Assembly: GCA_964368875.1 (NCBI GenBank)
Contig: CAYJDG010000051.1
Coordinates: 1 to 15,328, forward strand
From: CAYJDG01 sp964368875
GTDB lineage: Bacteria > Pseudomonadota > Alphaproteobacteria > Micavibrionales > Micavibrionaceae
DNA: 15,328 nt
Direction of reading: 5' to 3'
Shown here: positions 1 through 8,600 of the stretch, piece after piece
Layout: each line of letters begins with the position of its first letter
Position numbering within the stretch: the stretch's first letter is position 1
Program-made: the position numbers and the translations under genes
Notes under the pieces: model-generated
The model's database searches: none
What the model was told of the DNA's origin: nothing
The model's input: the letters and a program-made list of their open reading frames with translations, nothing else

Positions 1-78
1 GATACCTATAACGTGTGGAGCAACGGCAACCTGACCCTCTACGTCAATCAGGCAGCTCTGGGCGTAACTGGCCTTTAG
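1..78 (+). CDS. C-terminal end of a probable type I-secreted adhesin/RTX-like protein (5' partial)
   Basis: Frame 1 is open from the window edge to a TAG at 76-78 and encodes 25 residues that begin DTYNVWSNGNLTLYV and end GVTGL. Short aromatic and glycine/asparagine-rich strands of the type D-x-Y-x-V-W-x-x-G-x-x-x-L-x-V at the extreme C-terminus are typical of the uncleaved secretion signal of large type I-secreted repeat proteins. A full type I exporter lies next to it on the opposite strand, which makes this the natural candidate substrate. The gene is convergent with the cyclase gene, with only three bases between the two stop codons. Only the tail is visible, so the repeat content, length and any calcium-binding motifs cannot be judged. 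The reading frame is moderately sure; the role is inferred from the tail and the neighbours. Confidence 0.6.
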   Translation, partial: DTYNVWSNGNLTLYVNQAALGVTGL

Positions 79-81
79 GAT

Positions 82-2343
82 CTATTTGCTGGTCGCTATA
101 AAGACTCCGTCCCAGTCAGCTGCGGGCGGAGTTTTCTTGAGCGCGTCCATGCGCTCGCGCATCATTGTATAATATCCGGCTATGTTCGCCGGAGCATGTG
201 CGAGACAATCGATGATGCGCTCCTGCGCGAGGTCAAACTGGCCATCACGGTATAATTTCAGCATTTCATCATGGGCAAGACGCAGGACATGGAATTCGCT
301 GTCCATCGCCGCCTCATGACCACCCAGCAGCGTGAAAATCCGCGCTGGCTGGAGCTTGCCCTTGACGCGCATCAAGTCTAGCTCAAGCACCGCGAAATCG
401 CGCACCGCATTCGCGGTCGTCTCCCCGATCAGGATATCGACGCCGTAGGCTTTGGTCTGGCTCTCAAGGCGCGACGCCAGATTGACCGTATCGCCGAGAA
501 CGGAATACGCAAAACGTTGACGCGAGCCCATATTACCGACCGCCCCGGGGCCGGAATTGATGCCGATACCCGCCTTAAGCTGTAGCGGCGCTTTTCCTGC
601 CGCCTCGGCCTGCTGAACCAATCGCGCATTAATCGGCGTCAGTGCGTCGTTCATGGCCAAAGCAGCGATACAGGCATGGCGTGGATGCTCAGGGTCTTCG
701 ATAGGCGCGTTCCAGAACGCCATCATCGCGTCGCCCATATATTTATCGATGGTGCCCCGGTTCGACATGACCATGTCCGACATCGGGGTCAGGAAATCAT
801 TCATCAGCTGGATCAATTCATCCGGTTTCAACTGCTCGGAGATGCCCGTAAACCCGCGAATGTCGGTAAACATGACACTGATATCTCTGATCTCGCCGCC
901 AAGGCGCAACTGATCGGGATTTTCAGTCAGGTCTTTCATATAGTCCGGCGAGATATACAACCCGAACGCATGGCGCACGGTGCGTCGCTCGATCTCGGTG
1001 CGGATATAGGTCAGCATGACCGCTGAGACGAATAGGAAAAAGACCGTGAGCGATGGAAAAACCGGATCGAGCAGCAAGCCGCGCGTGTCGAACAGCCAAT
1101 ATGACATCCCACCGATCCCAAGCATCGTCAGCGCCGTGAAGACAGAGAGCAGAACCGCGTTGATAAACGGTGCCAGCAGAATGATCATCAACCCGACGAA
1201 CAGGATAAAGATCGTCTCGATGCCGATGATCGAATTCGGGCGGGACAGAAAACGGCCCTGCAAAATCTGCTCGATGATATTGAGATGAATTTCCACCCCC
1301 GGCACGAACAGGTTGAGCGGGCTCGACCGGATATCCTTCAGGCCGATGGCGCTCGTCCCGACCAACACGATCTTGTCCTTAATCTTGTAGGACTCAACCG
1401 AATTATCGACCACCCTCCACGCCGGAATATACTGATCGGGGCGGGCTGGGGTGAAATGAACATAGAATTTTCCGTCATCATCGATCGGGATGCGGTATTT
1501 TTTATCGATGGCGATTTCAAAATTGGGTGAAAAAACGCTGGCATCCTTATTCTTGATCGGCCTGACAGCGAGGCTCGAATTATCCGTCTCGGCGATGCGC
1601 AGGCCCTCGAGCGCCAGCATGGCATAATACGAGGGTGGCTCGCCCGGCTGAACTGCATCGAGGCGCTGCAGCAGAGCGGCGGAGCGGATGATGCCGTCAT
1701 AATCTGGCTCGGTGCTGAAAAATCCGTTTCCCGCTGCCGCCGCCTCCAGTTCCGGCAGGGTCGTCACTGGCGCACGCACGGTAGCCATCCGGGTTTTCAG
1801 CGGATCGGTACCCTTCATGAACTGGATATTGCGTGGCACGCGCGGTGTATGTCCGGCTGTATGAACCGATCCGGACGAGACGAAGCCGGTCACGACGTTA
1901 CCAGCCTCTTTGAACGCTGCGGCAAGTTGATCATCATGATCAGGAAGTGCAGTCAGCTCGCCTTTGGCCTCGGCACTCAAGCTGCCCTCGGGCATTTGGC
2001 TGAGGAGGGCTGTAGGTGATGTGCGATCTTTCTCAGAAAAGACCATATCGAACACAATCGCCTTGGCTCCGGCGGCTTTGAGATTGGTGACAAGCTGCGC
2101 CATTACCGTGCGCGGCCAGGGCCACTGGCCGAGGCGGTCGTCGCGCAGGGACGCTTCATCGATATCGACGATCACCACCTGATCAGTGGTTGGGCGCGGC
2201 GTGATGCGGTTATACGCATCGAAGGCTTGATAGCCGAAGCCTTTCAGCCATGGCGCATCATATTGACGCACCAGCAGAGCACCGCTGAGCAGCGCCAGCA
2301 GGAACAATGTGTGAATCCAGCGGCTGGTAAGAATCCATTTCAT
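82..2343 (-). CDS. CHASE2-domain class III adenylate cyclase
   Basis: The 753-residue protein most likely converts ATP to cAMP at the inner membrane in response to an extracytoplasmic signal. It has an N-terminal membrane segment (about residues 10-28), a large periplasmic CHASE2-type region (about 35-365) with the usual D-I-D-E-x-S and 'FDMVFSE' stretches, three closely spaced membrane segments (about 372-450), and a C-terminal cyclase domain (about 485-675). In the cyclase domain the metal-binding aspartates are in FTDIRGF (about 492) and in DKYMGD (about 534), and the Asn and Arg of VNLASRLE (about 620) are present. The Lys of DKYMGD together with Ser in YSVLGD fits adenylate rather than guanylate cyclases of the class IIIb type; this rests on family knowledge. 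It starts five bases after the adaptor gene stop, with GGAG 11 bases upstream of the ATG, and is the last gene of the secretion unit. Its ligand is unknown. Confidence 0.9.
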   Translation of the reverse strand: MKWILTSRWIHTLFLLALLSGALLVRQYDAPWLKGFGYQAFDAYNRITPRPTTDQVVIVDIDEASLRDDRLGQWPWPRTVMAQLVTNLKAAGAKAIVFDMVFSEKDRTSPTALLSQMPEGSLSAEAKGELTALPDHDDQLAAAFKEAGNVVTGFVSSGSVHTAGHTPRVPRNIQFMKGTDPLKTRMATVRAPVTTLPELEAAAAGNGFFSTEPDYDGIIRSAALLQRLDAVQPGEPPSYYAMLALEGLRIAETDNSSLAVRPIKNKDASVFSPNFEIAIDKKYRIPIDDDGKFYVHFTPARPDQYIPAWRVVDNSVESYKIKDKIVLVGTSAIGLKDIRSSPLNLFVPGVEIHLNIIEQILQGRFLSRPNSIIGIETIFILFVGLMIILLAPFINAVLLSVFTALTMLGIGGMSYWLFDTRGLLLDPVFPSLTVFFLFVSAVMLTYIRTEIERRTVRHAFGLYISPDYMKDLTENPDQLRLGGEIRDISVMFTDIRGFTGISEQLKPDELIQLMNDFLTPMSDMVMSNRGTIDKYMGDAMMAFWNAPIEDPEHPRHACIAALAMNDALTPINARLVQQAEAAGKAPLQLKAGIGINSGPGAVGNMGSRQRFAYSVLGDTVNLASRLESQTKAYGVDILIGETTANAVRDFAVLELDLMRVKGKLQPARIFTLLGGHEAAMDSEFHVLRLAHDEMLKLYRDGQFDLAQERIIDCLAHAPANIAGYYTMMRERMDALKKTPPAADWDGVFIATSK
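104..138 (+). terminator. Probable intrinsic terminator of the secreted-protein gene, inside the 3' end of the cyclase gene
   Basis: ACTCCG-T-CCC at 104-113 pairs with GGGCGGAGT at 124-132, giving nine base pairs with one bulged T and a ten-base loop. TTTTCTT follows directly. It begins 25 bases after the stop codon of the plus-strand gene ending at 78, a normal distance. It lies within the last codons of the convergent cyclase gene. The opposite strand of the hairpin is followed only by a weak T-run (CTTTAT), so it may work poorly in the minus direction. Confidence 0.6.
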
Positions 2344-2348
2344 AGGCG

Positions 2349-3668
2349 TTAGCGCTCCGTCAGCGCGCGGTCCTTAAGACGCAGAACCGGGCGCAGCAGA
2401 TATTCAAGAATACTTTTCCGTCCGGTGATGACATCGACTTCGGCGACCATCCCGGCGGTGATCGGCAGCGGGTGGTCGGCAGTGCCGAGATAGTTCTGGG
2501 TCGTGCGCACTTCGATCTCGAAGAAAACCTTGTCGTCTTCGCCCTGTGTGCTGTTCGCGCCGACCCTTACCAGCTCACCCGGCAGGTAGCCATAGCGCTG
2601 TGAGTCATACGCCGTCACGCGCACGCGCGCTTTCTGTCCGACTTTCAGGAAGGCGATATCATTGGGTGTCACTTTTGCGGTGATTTTCAGGTCGTCGCCG
2701 ACCGGAATGATTTCCGCCACGCGCATCGCAGGCTCAAGCACGCCACCCACGGTGGTAATCGCAAGATTATTGACAACGCCATCGACCGGCGATTTTATTT
2801 CCGCGCGGTTGACCTTATCGCCGACCGTCTTAAGGTTTTCGGAAAGCCCGGTCAGCTCGGTTTCGGTGTTGTTGAGTTCACCGAGAGCCTGCGAGCGGAA
2901 TTTATCGGCCTGATCTTTCTTTTCTTTCTGGGCGGAGCTGAGTTCGGCCTCAAGCCCGGCTTTTCTCTCCTTCGCGCCACGCAGACTGCCTTGCGCGTCG
3001 TTCAGTTCACGCTGCAGGCGGATCTCCTCGATCTGCGGCGCAGCTTTCTGCGCGACCATGCGCTGGGTGATCGCCAGTTCTTTCTGAATCAGGCCGATAT
3101 TCTGCCCGTCGCGGCTGATCTGGGAATTGAGTTCCTGTATCTGCGCACTCACGCTCTCGATCTTGTTGCCGATCATGTTCAGCGCGTTCTGGTATTCTTC
3201 CTGCCGCGATTGGTACAGCTGTAGTTCAGTTGCGGCGATTTTCGGGGCGGTGGTTTTGATTTCATCCGGGATGACGAACGGCGTGCCATTGGCCTCCGCC
3301 TCAAGCCGCGCCTTGCGGGCGCGCAGATTGGCAAGCTTCGCGCTCGTGCCGCGCTCTTCCGACCCAGCACCGATATCGCGCAGGCGCATCAGCACCTGAT
3401 CTTTCTTGACGAGGTCACCCTCCTTGACGAGAAGCTCCTGCAAAATTCCGCCATCGAGAGACTGAACGATCTGTGCATCGATGGATGGCACCACCTGCCC
3501 CATGCCGCGTGAAATCTCATCCACCTTCGAAAGAGAAGCCCAGACAAAGAACAACACAACCAGAGCGCAAATCGAATAAAGCAGCAGATTGGCGGCGCGG
3601 CTTGGGGTCAGCACCTTCATCGCGTCGAGATCGTCCATAAAGGCGGTATCAGGCAGCGTCTTTTTCAT
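2349..3668 (-). CDS. HlyD-family type I secretion periplasmic adaptor (membrane fusion protein)
   Basis: This 439-residue protein would bridge the inner-membrane ABC exporter and the outer-membrane channel. A short cytoplasmic N-terminus is followed by one membrane segment at about residues 27-48. The first half of a lipoyl-like domain comes next (IVQSLDGGILQELLVKEGD, about 67-85), then a long Gln/Glu/Lys/Ala-rich coiled-coil hairpin (about 105-280), the second lipoyl half (AEIKSPVDGVVNNL, about 289-302) and a beta-barrel C-terminal part. Length and order match HlyD/LapC/PrtE-type adaptors. The start is supported by AGGTG five bases before the ATG, which overlaps the exporter stop as ATGA (four shared bases). 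This indicates translational coupling. The family is clear; the transported protein is inferred from context. Confidence 0.93.
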   Translation of the reverse strand: MKKTLPDTAFMDDLDAMKVLTPSRAANLLLYSICALVVLFFVWASLSKVDEISRGMGQVVPSIDAQIVQSLDGGILQELLVKEGDLVKKDQVLMRLRDIGAGSEERGTSAKLANLRARKARLEAEANGTPFVIPDEIKTTAPKIAATELQLYQSRQEEYQNALNMIGNKIESVSAQIQELNSQISRDGQNIGLIQKELAITQRMVAQKAAPQIEEIRLQRELNDAQGSLRGAKERKAGLEAELSSAQKEKKDQADKFRSQALGELNNTETELTGLSENLKTVGDKVNRAEIKSPVDGVVNNLAITTVGGVLEPAMRVAEIIPVGDDLKITAKVTPNDIAFLKVGQKARVRVTAYDSQRYGYLPGELVRVGANSTQGEDDKVFFEIEVRTTQNYLGTADHPLPITAGMVAEVDVITGRKSILEYLLRPVLRLKDRALTER

Positions 3669-5791
3669 TTCGGCACCTGCACTTTTCCGTTCCCGATGGC
3701 GTCGAGCACCTGCTGGCGCGGACCGTCCGCCAAAATCTGGCCGCGGTCGATCAGGATCAGGCGGTCCACGAGCGGCAGAAGGCTGGTGCGGTGCGTGATC
3801 AAAATCAGCGTCCGCTCTTTGCTCTCCGCACCGATCAGGCGGGCGAAATTATCTTCCGAGGCCGCGTCCATCGCATTGGTCGGCTCATCGCACAGGAGAA
3901 CGGTTGGTTTCATCAGGAGGGCCCGTGCAAGCGCAATGCATTGTTTCTGCCCGCCGCTCAGTCCGTCACCGCGCTCGCCGACTGGTGCGTCATAGCCAAG
4001 CGGATGCGCGGCGATAAAGCCATGTGCGCCAGCGGCCTTGCTGGCAGCGAGAATATCTTCTTCGGTTGCCTGCGGGCGGCTGGCGGTGATGTTATCGCGC
4101 ACGCTGCCTTGGAAGAGCGTGACGTCCTGCCCGATATAGGCGATCTTGCGGCGCAGATCGGCGGGATCGAGCTGGCGGCTGTCGCTCTGGTCGATCAGGA
4201 TCGCGCCTGCGTCCGGTTCATAGAGCTGCACGATCAGGCGGGCAATCGTGCTCTTGCCCGACCCGATCCGCCCGATGATGCCGACTTTTTCCCCGGCATT
4301 GATGGTGAAGGATACGTTCTCAAGAATTTTGCGGTCTGAATTCGGATAAGCGAACTGCACACGGTCGAACGTGACCTGGCCCTTGAGATCGGGGCGGTAG
4401 AGAAATTCTTTCCCGGCTGGCCGCTCGACCGGTTTGCTCATCACGCCGTTAAGTGTCTTGAGCGACATGATCGCCTGATGGTAACGCGACATCAGATTGG
4501 CAATCGATGCAATCGGCGTGAGCGCGCGACCCGACAACATCACGCACGCAATCAATGCGCCTGTCGTCAGGCTGCCGCCCTGCACCATGTACATGCCGCA
4601 CAGAATGACCAGCACCGAGGCGGCCTGCTGAATGAACGTTGCGATGTTTACGCCGAGGCCCGAATAAAAGCGCGAGTTCTGCCCGGCAACCGCATTCTCG
4701 GCGACATGCTCGGCGTAACGGGCGCGCATCCGGCCATCCGCACCGATGGTCTTGATCGTCTCAAGCCCGTAAATCGCCTCGACCAGCAACCCATGCTTGG
4801 TTTCCGCCGTCTGCATCGACTGGCGCACGAATTTTTTCAGCGGCACTTGCAGTATGAGACTCAGGGCCAGCGCGAGGGCCATCAAAAACAGAACCGCAAG
4901 CCCCAACTGCCCGCCCAGAAAGAAAATCACCAGCACGAACATGATGCCGAACGGCAGGTCGATCAGCCCGGTCATCGTCGCCGAGGTCAGGAAATCGCGG
5001 ATGCTGTCGAAATCGCGCAGCATGTTGGCGAACGCGCCGCTCGAGGCCGGGCGGTTGGCGATTTTCATGTCGAGCACCTGATCGAACACGCGCCGCGTCA
5101 CCTGCACATCGATGCGCCGCCCGGCGTAATCGACGAAGTAGCCGCGCAGCGTGCGCATTATGAAATCAGCCGTGAACACGATCAGCACGCCAATCGCGAG
5201 CGCCCACCCTGTCTCGGTCGCGGCGTTGGGAATAACGCGGTCATAGACGTTCATAATATAGACGGGGCTGGCGAGCGCGAAAATATTGATCAGGAGCGAT
5301 GCCACGCCGACACGGATGTAAGCTTCCTTGTTCTCTCGTACTGCGCCCCAGAACCAGTGCAACGCCGGGTTGGACGTATCGAGCAATTCACGGTCGATAA
5401 AGAACGGCTGCGGCTTCACCAGCAGGGCAACGCCCGCGTAAGCTTTGGCAAACTCGTCCGGCGTCGCTTCATGTTTCTTTTGTGTGGCTGGCAACCACGT
5501 CACCACGGCTTTGTTTTCATGCGATAGCAGCACGCAGGCACTGCCGTCTTTCAGCATCACCACGCACGGCAGAACCTGTTTGGGAATATCGCTCAAACCC
5601 CGGCGTTCGACCTTCTGCGCACGCAGACCGATGCGGTGCGCGGCCTCGATAAAGAGTTCGGTGCTCATGCCCCGCGCGTCATACGGCAATCCCGCAACCA
5701 GCGCGTCGGCAGAGCGGGCCTTGCCATGATGGGCGGTAAGGAAAACGAGACAGCTTAAGAGGCTGTCGGTTGGCGGATTAGCGTTTTGCAT
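3665..5791 (-). CDS. Type I secretion ABC exporter, LapB/LssB type, with degenerate C39-like N-terminal domain
   Basis: The 708-residue protein is a fused membrane and ATPase half-transporter that would act as a homodimer driving one-step export of an unfolded substrate. Residues 1 to about 135 form a C39 peptidase-like domain. There is a Cys at residue 14, but it is in LLSCLVF rather than a catalytic Cys-Gly setting, and the region where the catalytic His is expected reads DGSACVLL, so proteolysis is unlikely. The membrane domain covers about 155-440. The ATPase domain shows a Walker A (GRIGSGKST, about 508), the signature LSGGQKQ (about 611), a Walker B (VLLCDEPT, about 634) and the switch His in THRT (about 666). 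It overlaps the TolC-like gene by 14 bases and the adaptor gene by 4, so the three belong to one unit. The architecture is that of exporters for large adhesins and RTX proteins without a cleaved leader. Confidence 0.93.
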   Translation of the reverse strand: MQNANPPTDSLLSCLVFLTAHHGKARSADALVAGLPYDARGMSTELFIEAAHRIGLRAQKVERRGLSDIPKQVLPCVVMLKDGSACVLLSHENKAVVTWLPATQKKHEATPDEFAKAYAGVALLVKPQPFFIDRELLDTSNPALHWFWGAVRENKEAYIRVGVASLLINIFALASPVYIMNVYDRVIPNAATETGWALAIGVLIVFTADFIMRTLRGYFVDYAGRRIDVQVTRRVFDQVLDMKIANRPASSGAFANMLRDFDSIRDFLTSATMTGLIDLPFGIMFVLVIFFLGGQLGLAVLFLMALALALSLILQVPLKKFVRQSMQTAETKHGLLVEAIYGLETIKTIGADGRMRARYAEHVAENAVAGQNSRFYSGLGVNIATFIQQAASVLVILCGMYMVQGGSLTTGALIACVMLSGRALTPIASIANLMSRYHQAIMSLKTLNGVMSKPVERPAGKEFLYRPDLKGQVTFDRVQFAYPNSDRKILENVSFTINAGEKVGIIGRIGSGKSTIARLIVQLYEPDAGAILIDQSDSRQLDPADLRRKIAYIGQDVTLFQGSVRDNITASRPQATEEDILAASKAAGAHGFIAAHPLGYDAPVGERGDGLSGGQKQCIALARALLMKPTVLLCDEPTNAMDAASEDNFARLIGAESKERTLILITHRTSLLPLVDRLILIDRGQILADGPRQQVLDAIGNGKVQVPK

Positions 5792-7235
5792 TCTCTGCGA
5801 CCGGGCTTGGAGCTGCAGTCATTTGTCCCTGCAGGCGGCCCATGCTGCCGAGCACGGAATATTGAGCGGCAAGATTCCGGTAGTCGGCGTTCATCAGGTC
5901 GAGCTTGGCGTTGAGCAACTGGTTTTCGCTTTGCAGCAGTTGCAGGATGCGAACCTTCGCGCCTTCGAACTGGACGTTATAGGTCTTCAGCAATTGCTGA
6001 TCGGCGGCAAGGCGCTCGGTCAGAATGTTTTTCTGCTGCGAACTCGACTCGAGATCAGCATAAGCGGTGCGGATCGCGGCTTCGATGTTGCGCAGAGTTT
6101 CGTTTTTGCTGGCTTTGCTTTGCGCATATTCATGCTTGGCTTTGCGCACGCGGGCGAGTTCTGCGCCCCCGGTCGACATTTCCCATGTGGCCCGCACCAG
6201 CGCGCGGTTATCTTCGACTTCGCCACCGATCAGATCATCGACATCCTTGGCATACGCCGAGAGTTCGCCGGTGACGGTCGGATACAGCGCAGCCTTGCTC
6301 GCATCGGCTTCGAAGCCATGGGCGATGATCGTCTGATTGGACTGCTGCACCTGCGGGTGCGTCGTCCACACGGCCTGAATGGCGTCTTGATAGGTTGCTG
6401 GCAGCGCAAGGTCAGCCGGACGCACCAGCGGTGCCTGCGGCAGATGGCCGGTCAGCTTGGCGTATTCGGCGTCGGCGACCAGCGTCTGGCCTTTGAAACT
6501 CGCGATCAGGTTCTGGACTTCGAGCTGAATCTCTTCGGCCTGCTGCAGCTCGGCATCATCCGCCGCGCCTTCCTTGACCATCGATGAAATGCGGTTGCGG
6601 TATTCGCCAAGCGTGCCGAGATAGCCTTCTATATAAGAGAGACTTTCGCGGGTGCGCAGAACATTGAGATAGGCCAGCGTCGTTTGCAGCGCGAGCGTTT
6701 CGCGCGCTTCGATCAGCGCCGCCGCAGCCGCGGCTTCTTTCGCCTTGGCAGACCCGACAAGGTTCGGCGTGCGGAAACCATCAAACAAAATCTGGTTCAC
6801 GGCCAGCGAGCCTTCCCACATATTGGAATACCCCGCGCCGCGCGTGACGCTCAGGCCCCGGCTGGTGGCGTTGTCGCCATAGACGCGCCCGACAGCGGTG
6901 TTGGCGGAAATTTTCGGGAAGTAGGACGACCGTTCGACGGTCACGTCTTCATGGGCGGACCGCTGCACGGCAATCGCCTGCTCCAGCGTCGGATGCTGCT
7001 GCAAAGCGGAGGCAACCGCCTCATGCACGGTCTCAGCGTGGGCGGAATAGGCTGGTAAAACCAGGGCCAAAGCGGTCAAAAGGCGCAGCGAAAAGGTACG
7101 GTTGGACAGAATAGCCCCCATGAGAAAAGTCGTAGTTGAATTTACAGCAGAAATGGCCCCCTGACCAGAGCAGCGGGGGTAAGATATTGATGTTTTTGAA
7201 GGAATCGCCCGTTTAAAGCAGATATTAGTTTTCAT
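5778..7235 (-). CDS. TolC-family outer-membrane channel of the type I secretion system
   Basis: This protein should form the trimeric outer-membrane and periplasmic tunnel of the exporter. After a signal peptide come two TolC-type repeats rich in Ala, Gln, Glu and Leu heptads. Family-typical stretches include AVASALQQHPTLEQA near the mature N-terminus, YLNVLRTRESL and, in the second half, LKTYNVQFEGAKVRILQLLQ. The start is uncertain. ATG at 7235 has GGAG eight bases upstream (7244-7247) and gives 485 residues, but puts about 38 extra residues before the signal sequence. ATG at 7121 gives 447 residues and a textbook signal peptide (SLRLLTALALVLPAYSAHA, cleavage before ETV) but no visible Shine-Dalgarno sequence. 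It is the first gene of the minus-strand unit and overlaps the exporter start by 14 bases. Family assignment is firm; the start is open. Confidence 0.9.
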   Translation of the reverse strand: MKTNICFKRAIPSKTSISYPRCSGQGAISAVNSTTTFLMGAILSNRTFSLRLLTALALVLPAYSAHAETVHEAVASALQQHPTLEQAIAVQRSAHEDVTVERSSYFPKISANTAVGRVYGDNATSRGLSVTRGAGYSNMWEGSLAVNQILFDGFRTPNLVGSAKAKEAAAAAALIEARETLALQTTLAYLNVLRTRESLSYIEGYLGTLGEYRNRISSMVKEGAADDAELQQAEEIQLEVQNLIASFKGQTLVADAEYAKLTGHLPQAPLVRPADLALPATYQDAIQAVWTTHPQVQQSNQTIIAHGFEADASKAALYPTVTGELSAYAKDVDDLIGGEVEDNRALVRATWEMSTGGAELARVRKAKHEYAQSKASKNETLRNIEAAIRTAYADLESSSQQKNILTERLAADQQLLKTYNVQFEGAKVRILQLLQSENQLLNAKLDLMNADYRNLAAQYSVLGSMGRLQGQMTAAPSPVAENAKR

Positions 7236-7335
7236 ATTAAATTCTCCACCCCCTCTTAACCAAAAATTCTCCTATTTTTCATAGAGTTAAGAAGCAAAAA
7301 TGGGTTAAACTGGGGGCAATAAAGAAGAGTGTGTA
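7236..7335. promoter_or_regulatory. Divergent intergenic region with repeated GTTAA boxes
   Basis: This AT-rich region separates the minus-strand secretion operon from the plus-strand paralogue array, so it must hold promoters for both unless transcripts start inside the TolC-like leader. Three GTTAA boxes are visible: one on the minus strand (7256-7260) and two on the plus strand (7286-7290 and 7304-7308). CTTAAC at 7255-7260 and GTTAAG at 7286-7291 are perfect inverted arms 25 bases apart. TTAACC at 7256 with CATAGA 18 bases on is a poor match to a -35/-10 pair. No promoter can be fixed by eye. Confidence 0.35.
7244..7247 (-). promoter_or_regulatory. Ribosome binding site supporting the long TolC-like start
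   Basis: The minus strand reads GGAG, then eight bases, then the ATG at 7235. It is the only good Shine-Dalgarno match near either candidate start of the TolC-like gene. It therefore conflicts with the signal-peptide argument for the internal ATG at 7121. Confidence 0.5.
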
Positions 7336-8600
7336 ATGGCTGGTAAAATCCAGATCGATCCGGCCCACCCACTGGGCAGCATGACTGCGGGCGACCAGCA
7401 GTTCACGATTGCTGGCGATACGGATCACCGCAAAGAAGGCATTCACGCCGCGATCAACGCCGACATTCCCACCATGGCCCGCAACGGCGTCAAACACATC
7501 ATGGTTGAGTTCAGCGCCCAATCACTTGATGAGATGGCCAAAACCTATCCCGCCATGGCGCAGGCCACGACTTGGGACGAACGGCGCAAAGTTCTTCTCG
7601 CCGAGTCCACCCGTATTTATGATCTTCGTCAGCAGGTCATCCTGAAAGAACTCTCAGGACTTGATCCCGACCGCGATAGCGCGAAATGGAATGCTGCCTT
7701 CGATCGGGGATATAAACGCGCCGATGTGAAGTTCGCGGCTCAGCTAGATACGCTCATGGAAGCGCAATATGATCTAGCGTGTCACGAACTTCTAGATCGC
7801 GTCTACTCCAAACCACCGCGCATAAGCGATGCAGAGATTTTGGTCGAAGCGAAAAAGTATGCGGCAGTCATGGCCGATGATCAGGCGCAGTCCGGTGTCA
7901 ACTTCGGCAATCTTCTGATCGAAAGTCGTAAAGCTGGAATTACTGTGCATTTTACGGGTGATATAGCTGATTTCCAGACCCGCAGCAATCTCAAACAGGC
8001 GTCTGATGCCATCACACGGCATGTCGAAAGCAATCCAAAATATGCAGAGAACTGGGAGAGAGTAAAGAACGAACGTGGGTTCGTGATCCCGCCCGAGGAC
8101 CAAGCAGGCCAACATGCATATATGCAGGAACTTTACCGCCTCGGCGAAATCGAAAATCAGGCGATGGCCGCGAAGATGGCCTTGCGCACCGACCCGGTGC
8201 GCGAGCAACAACGCGTCGACCGGATTCTTGCCGCTGCGAACGGAGAAAAAGCTGTCGTCGTCTGGGGCTCAAATCATGCGAGCAAGCTCAATGACTTTAA
8301 CGAGATGCTCGATGCACGACTTGCCGAACAGGCGGCCCGCGCGGGCAAGCCCGCACCAGCCCCAACTGCCGTGCTCGAACTTTATCTCTCGCGCAATCAC
8401 CGCGTAGAAATCGCCGATATGGATGGTCCCGACGAACCGGATGCGCGTTTTTACATCGACGAGCGCGAAGTTGAAATTACCCCATCAGGTGCCACGCGCC
8501 TCGACCTTAAAGCCGCAACCACGGGTCAAAGTCTCGGCGTAAACGAATATGCGGCATTTATGGAGCGCATGGGCGTGGCCAACCCGTCTGCCGCAGTAGC
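7336..8600 (+). CDS. Putative EreA/ChaN/TraB(TIKI)-superfamily-like hydrolase, tandem copy 1 (3' end lost in assembly gap)
   Basis: The 421 visible codons start at ATG 7336, preceded by a weak purine stretch (AAGAAGAG). The name of the family is not recognised. The pattern resembles the EreA/ChaN/TraB/TIKI superfamily: a strand ending in GDTDH (residues 27-31), a helix, a strand ending IMVEF with Glu 58, a long helical middle, a strand with TGD (Asp 209), and VVVWGSNH with His 314. The candidate metal or catalytic residues are therefore kept. There is no signal peptide or membrane segment, so it should be cytoplasmic unless exported by another route. The C-terminus carries ITPSGA and NEYAAFMERM motifs shared with the other copies, and the tail runs into the N gap. 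By comparison with copy 3 only about 25-30 codons are missing. Being a gene is sure; the superfamily is an inference from motifs. Confidence 0.85.

Noticed and set aside
4478..5527. 349-codon plus-strand open frame
   Set aside because: It lies wholly antisense to the ABC exporter gene, is rich in His/Arg/Gln as expected of a GC-rich shadow frame, and shows no known motif.
5823..6587. 254-codon plus-strand open frame
   Set aside because: Antisense to the TolC-like gene with no recognisable domain or ribosome site; the minus-strand protein is clearly the real one.
7236..7310. CtrA-type binding site (TTAA-N7-TTAA)
   Set aside because: Several TTAA boxes occur but none are spaced seven bases apart.
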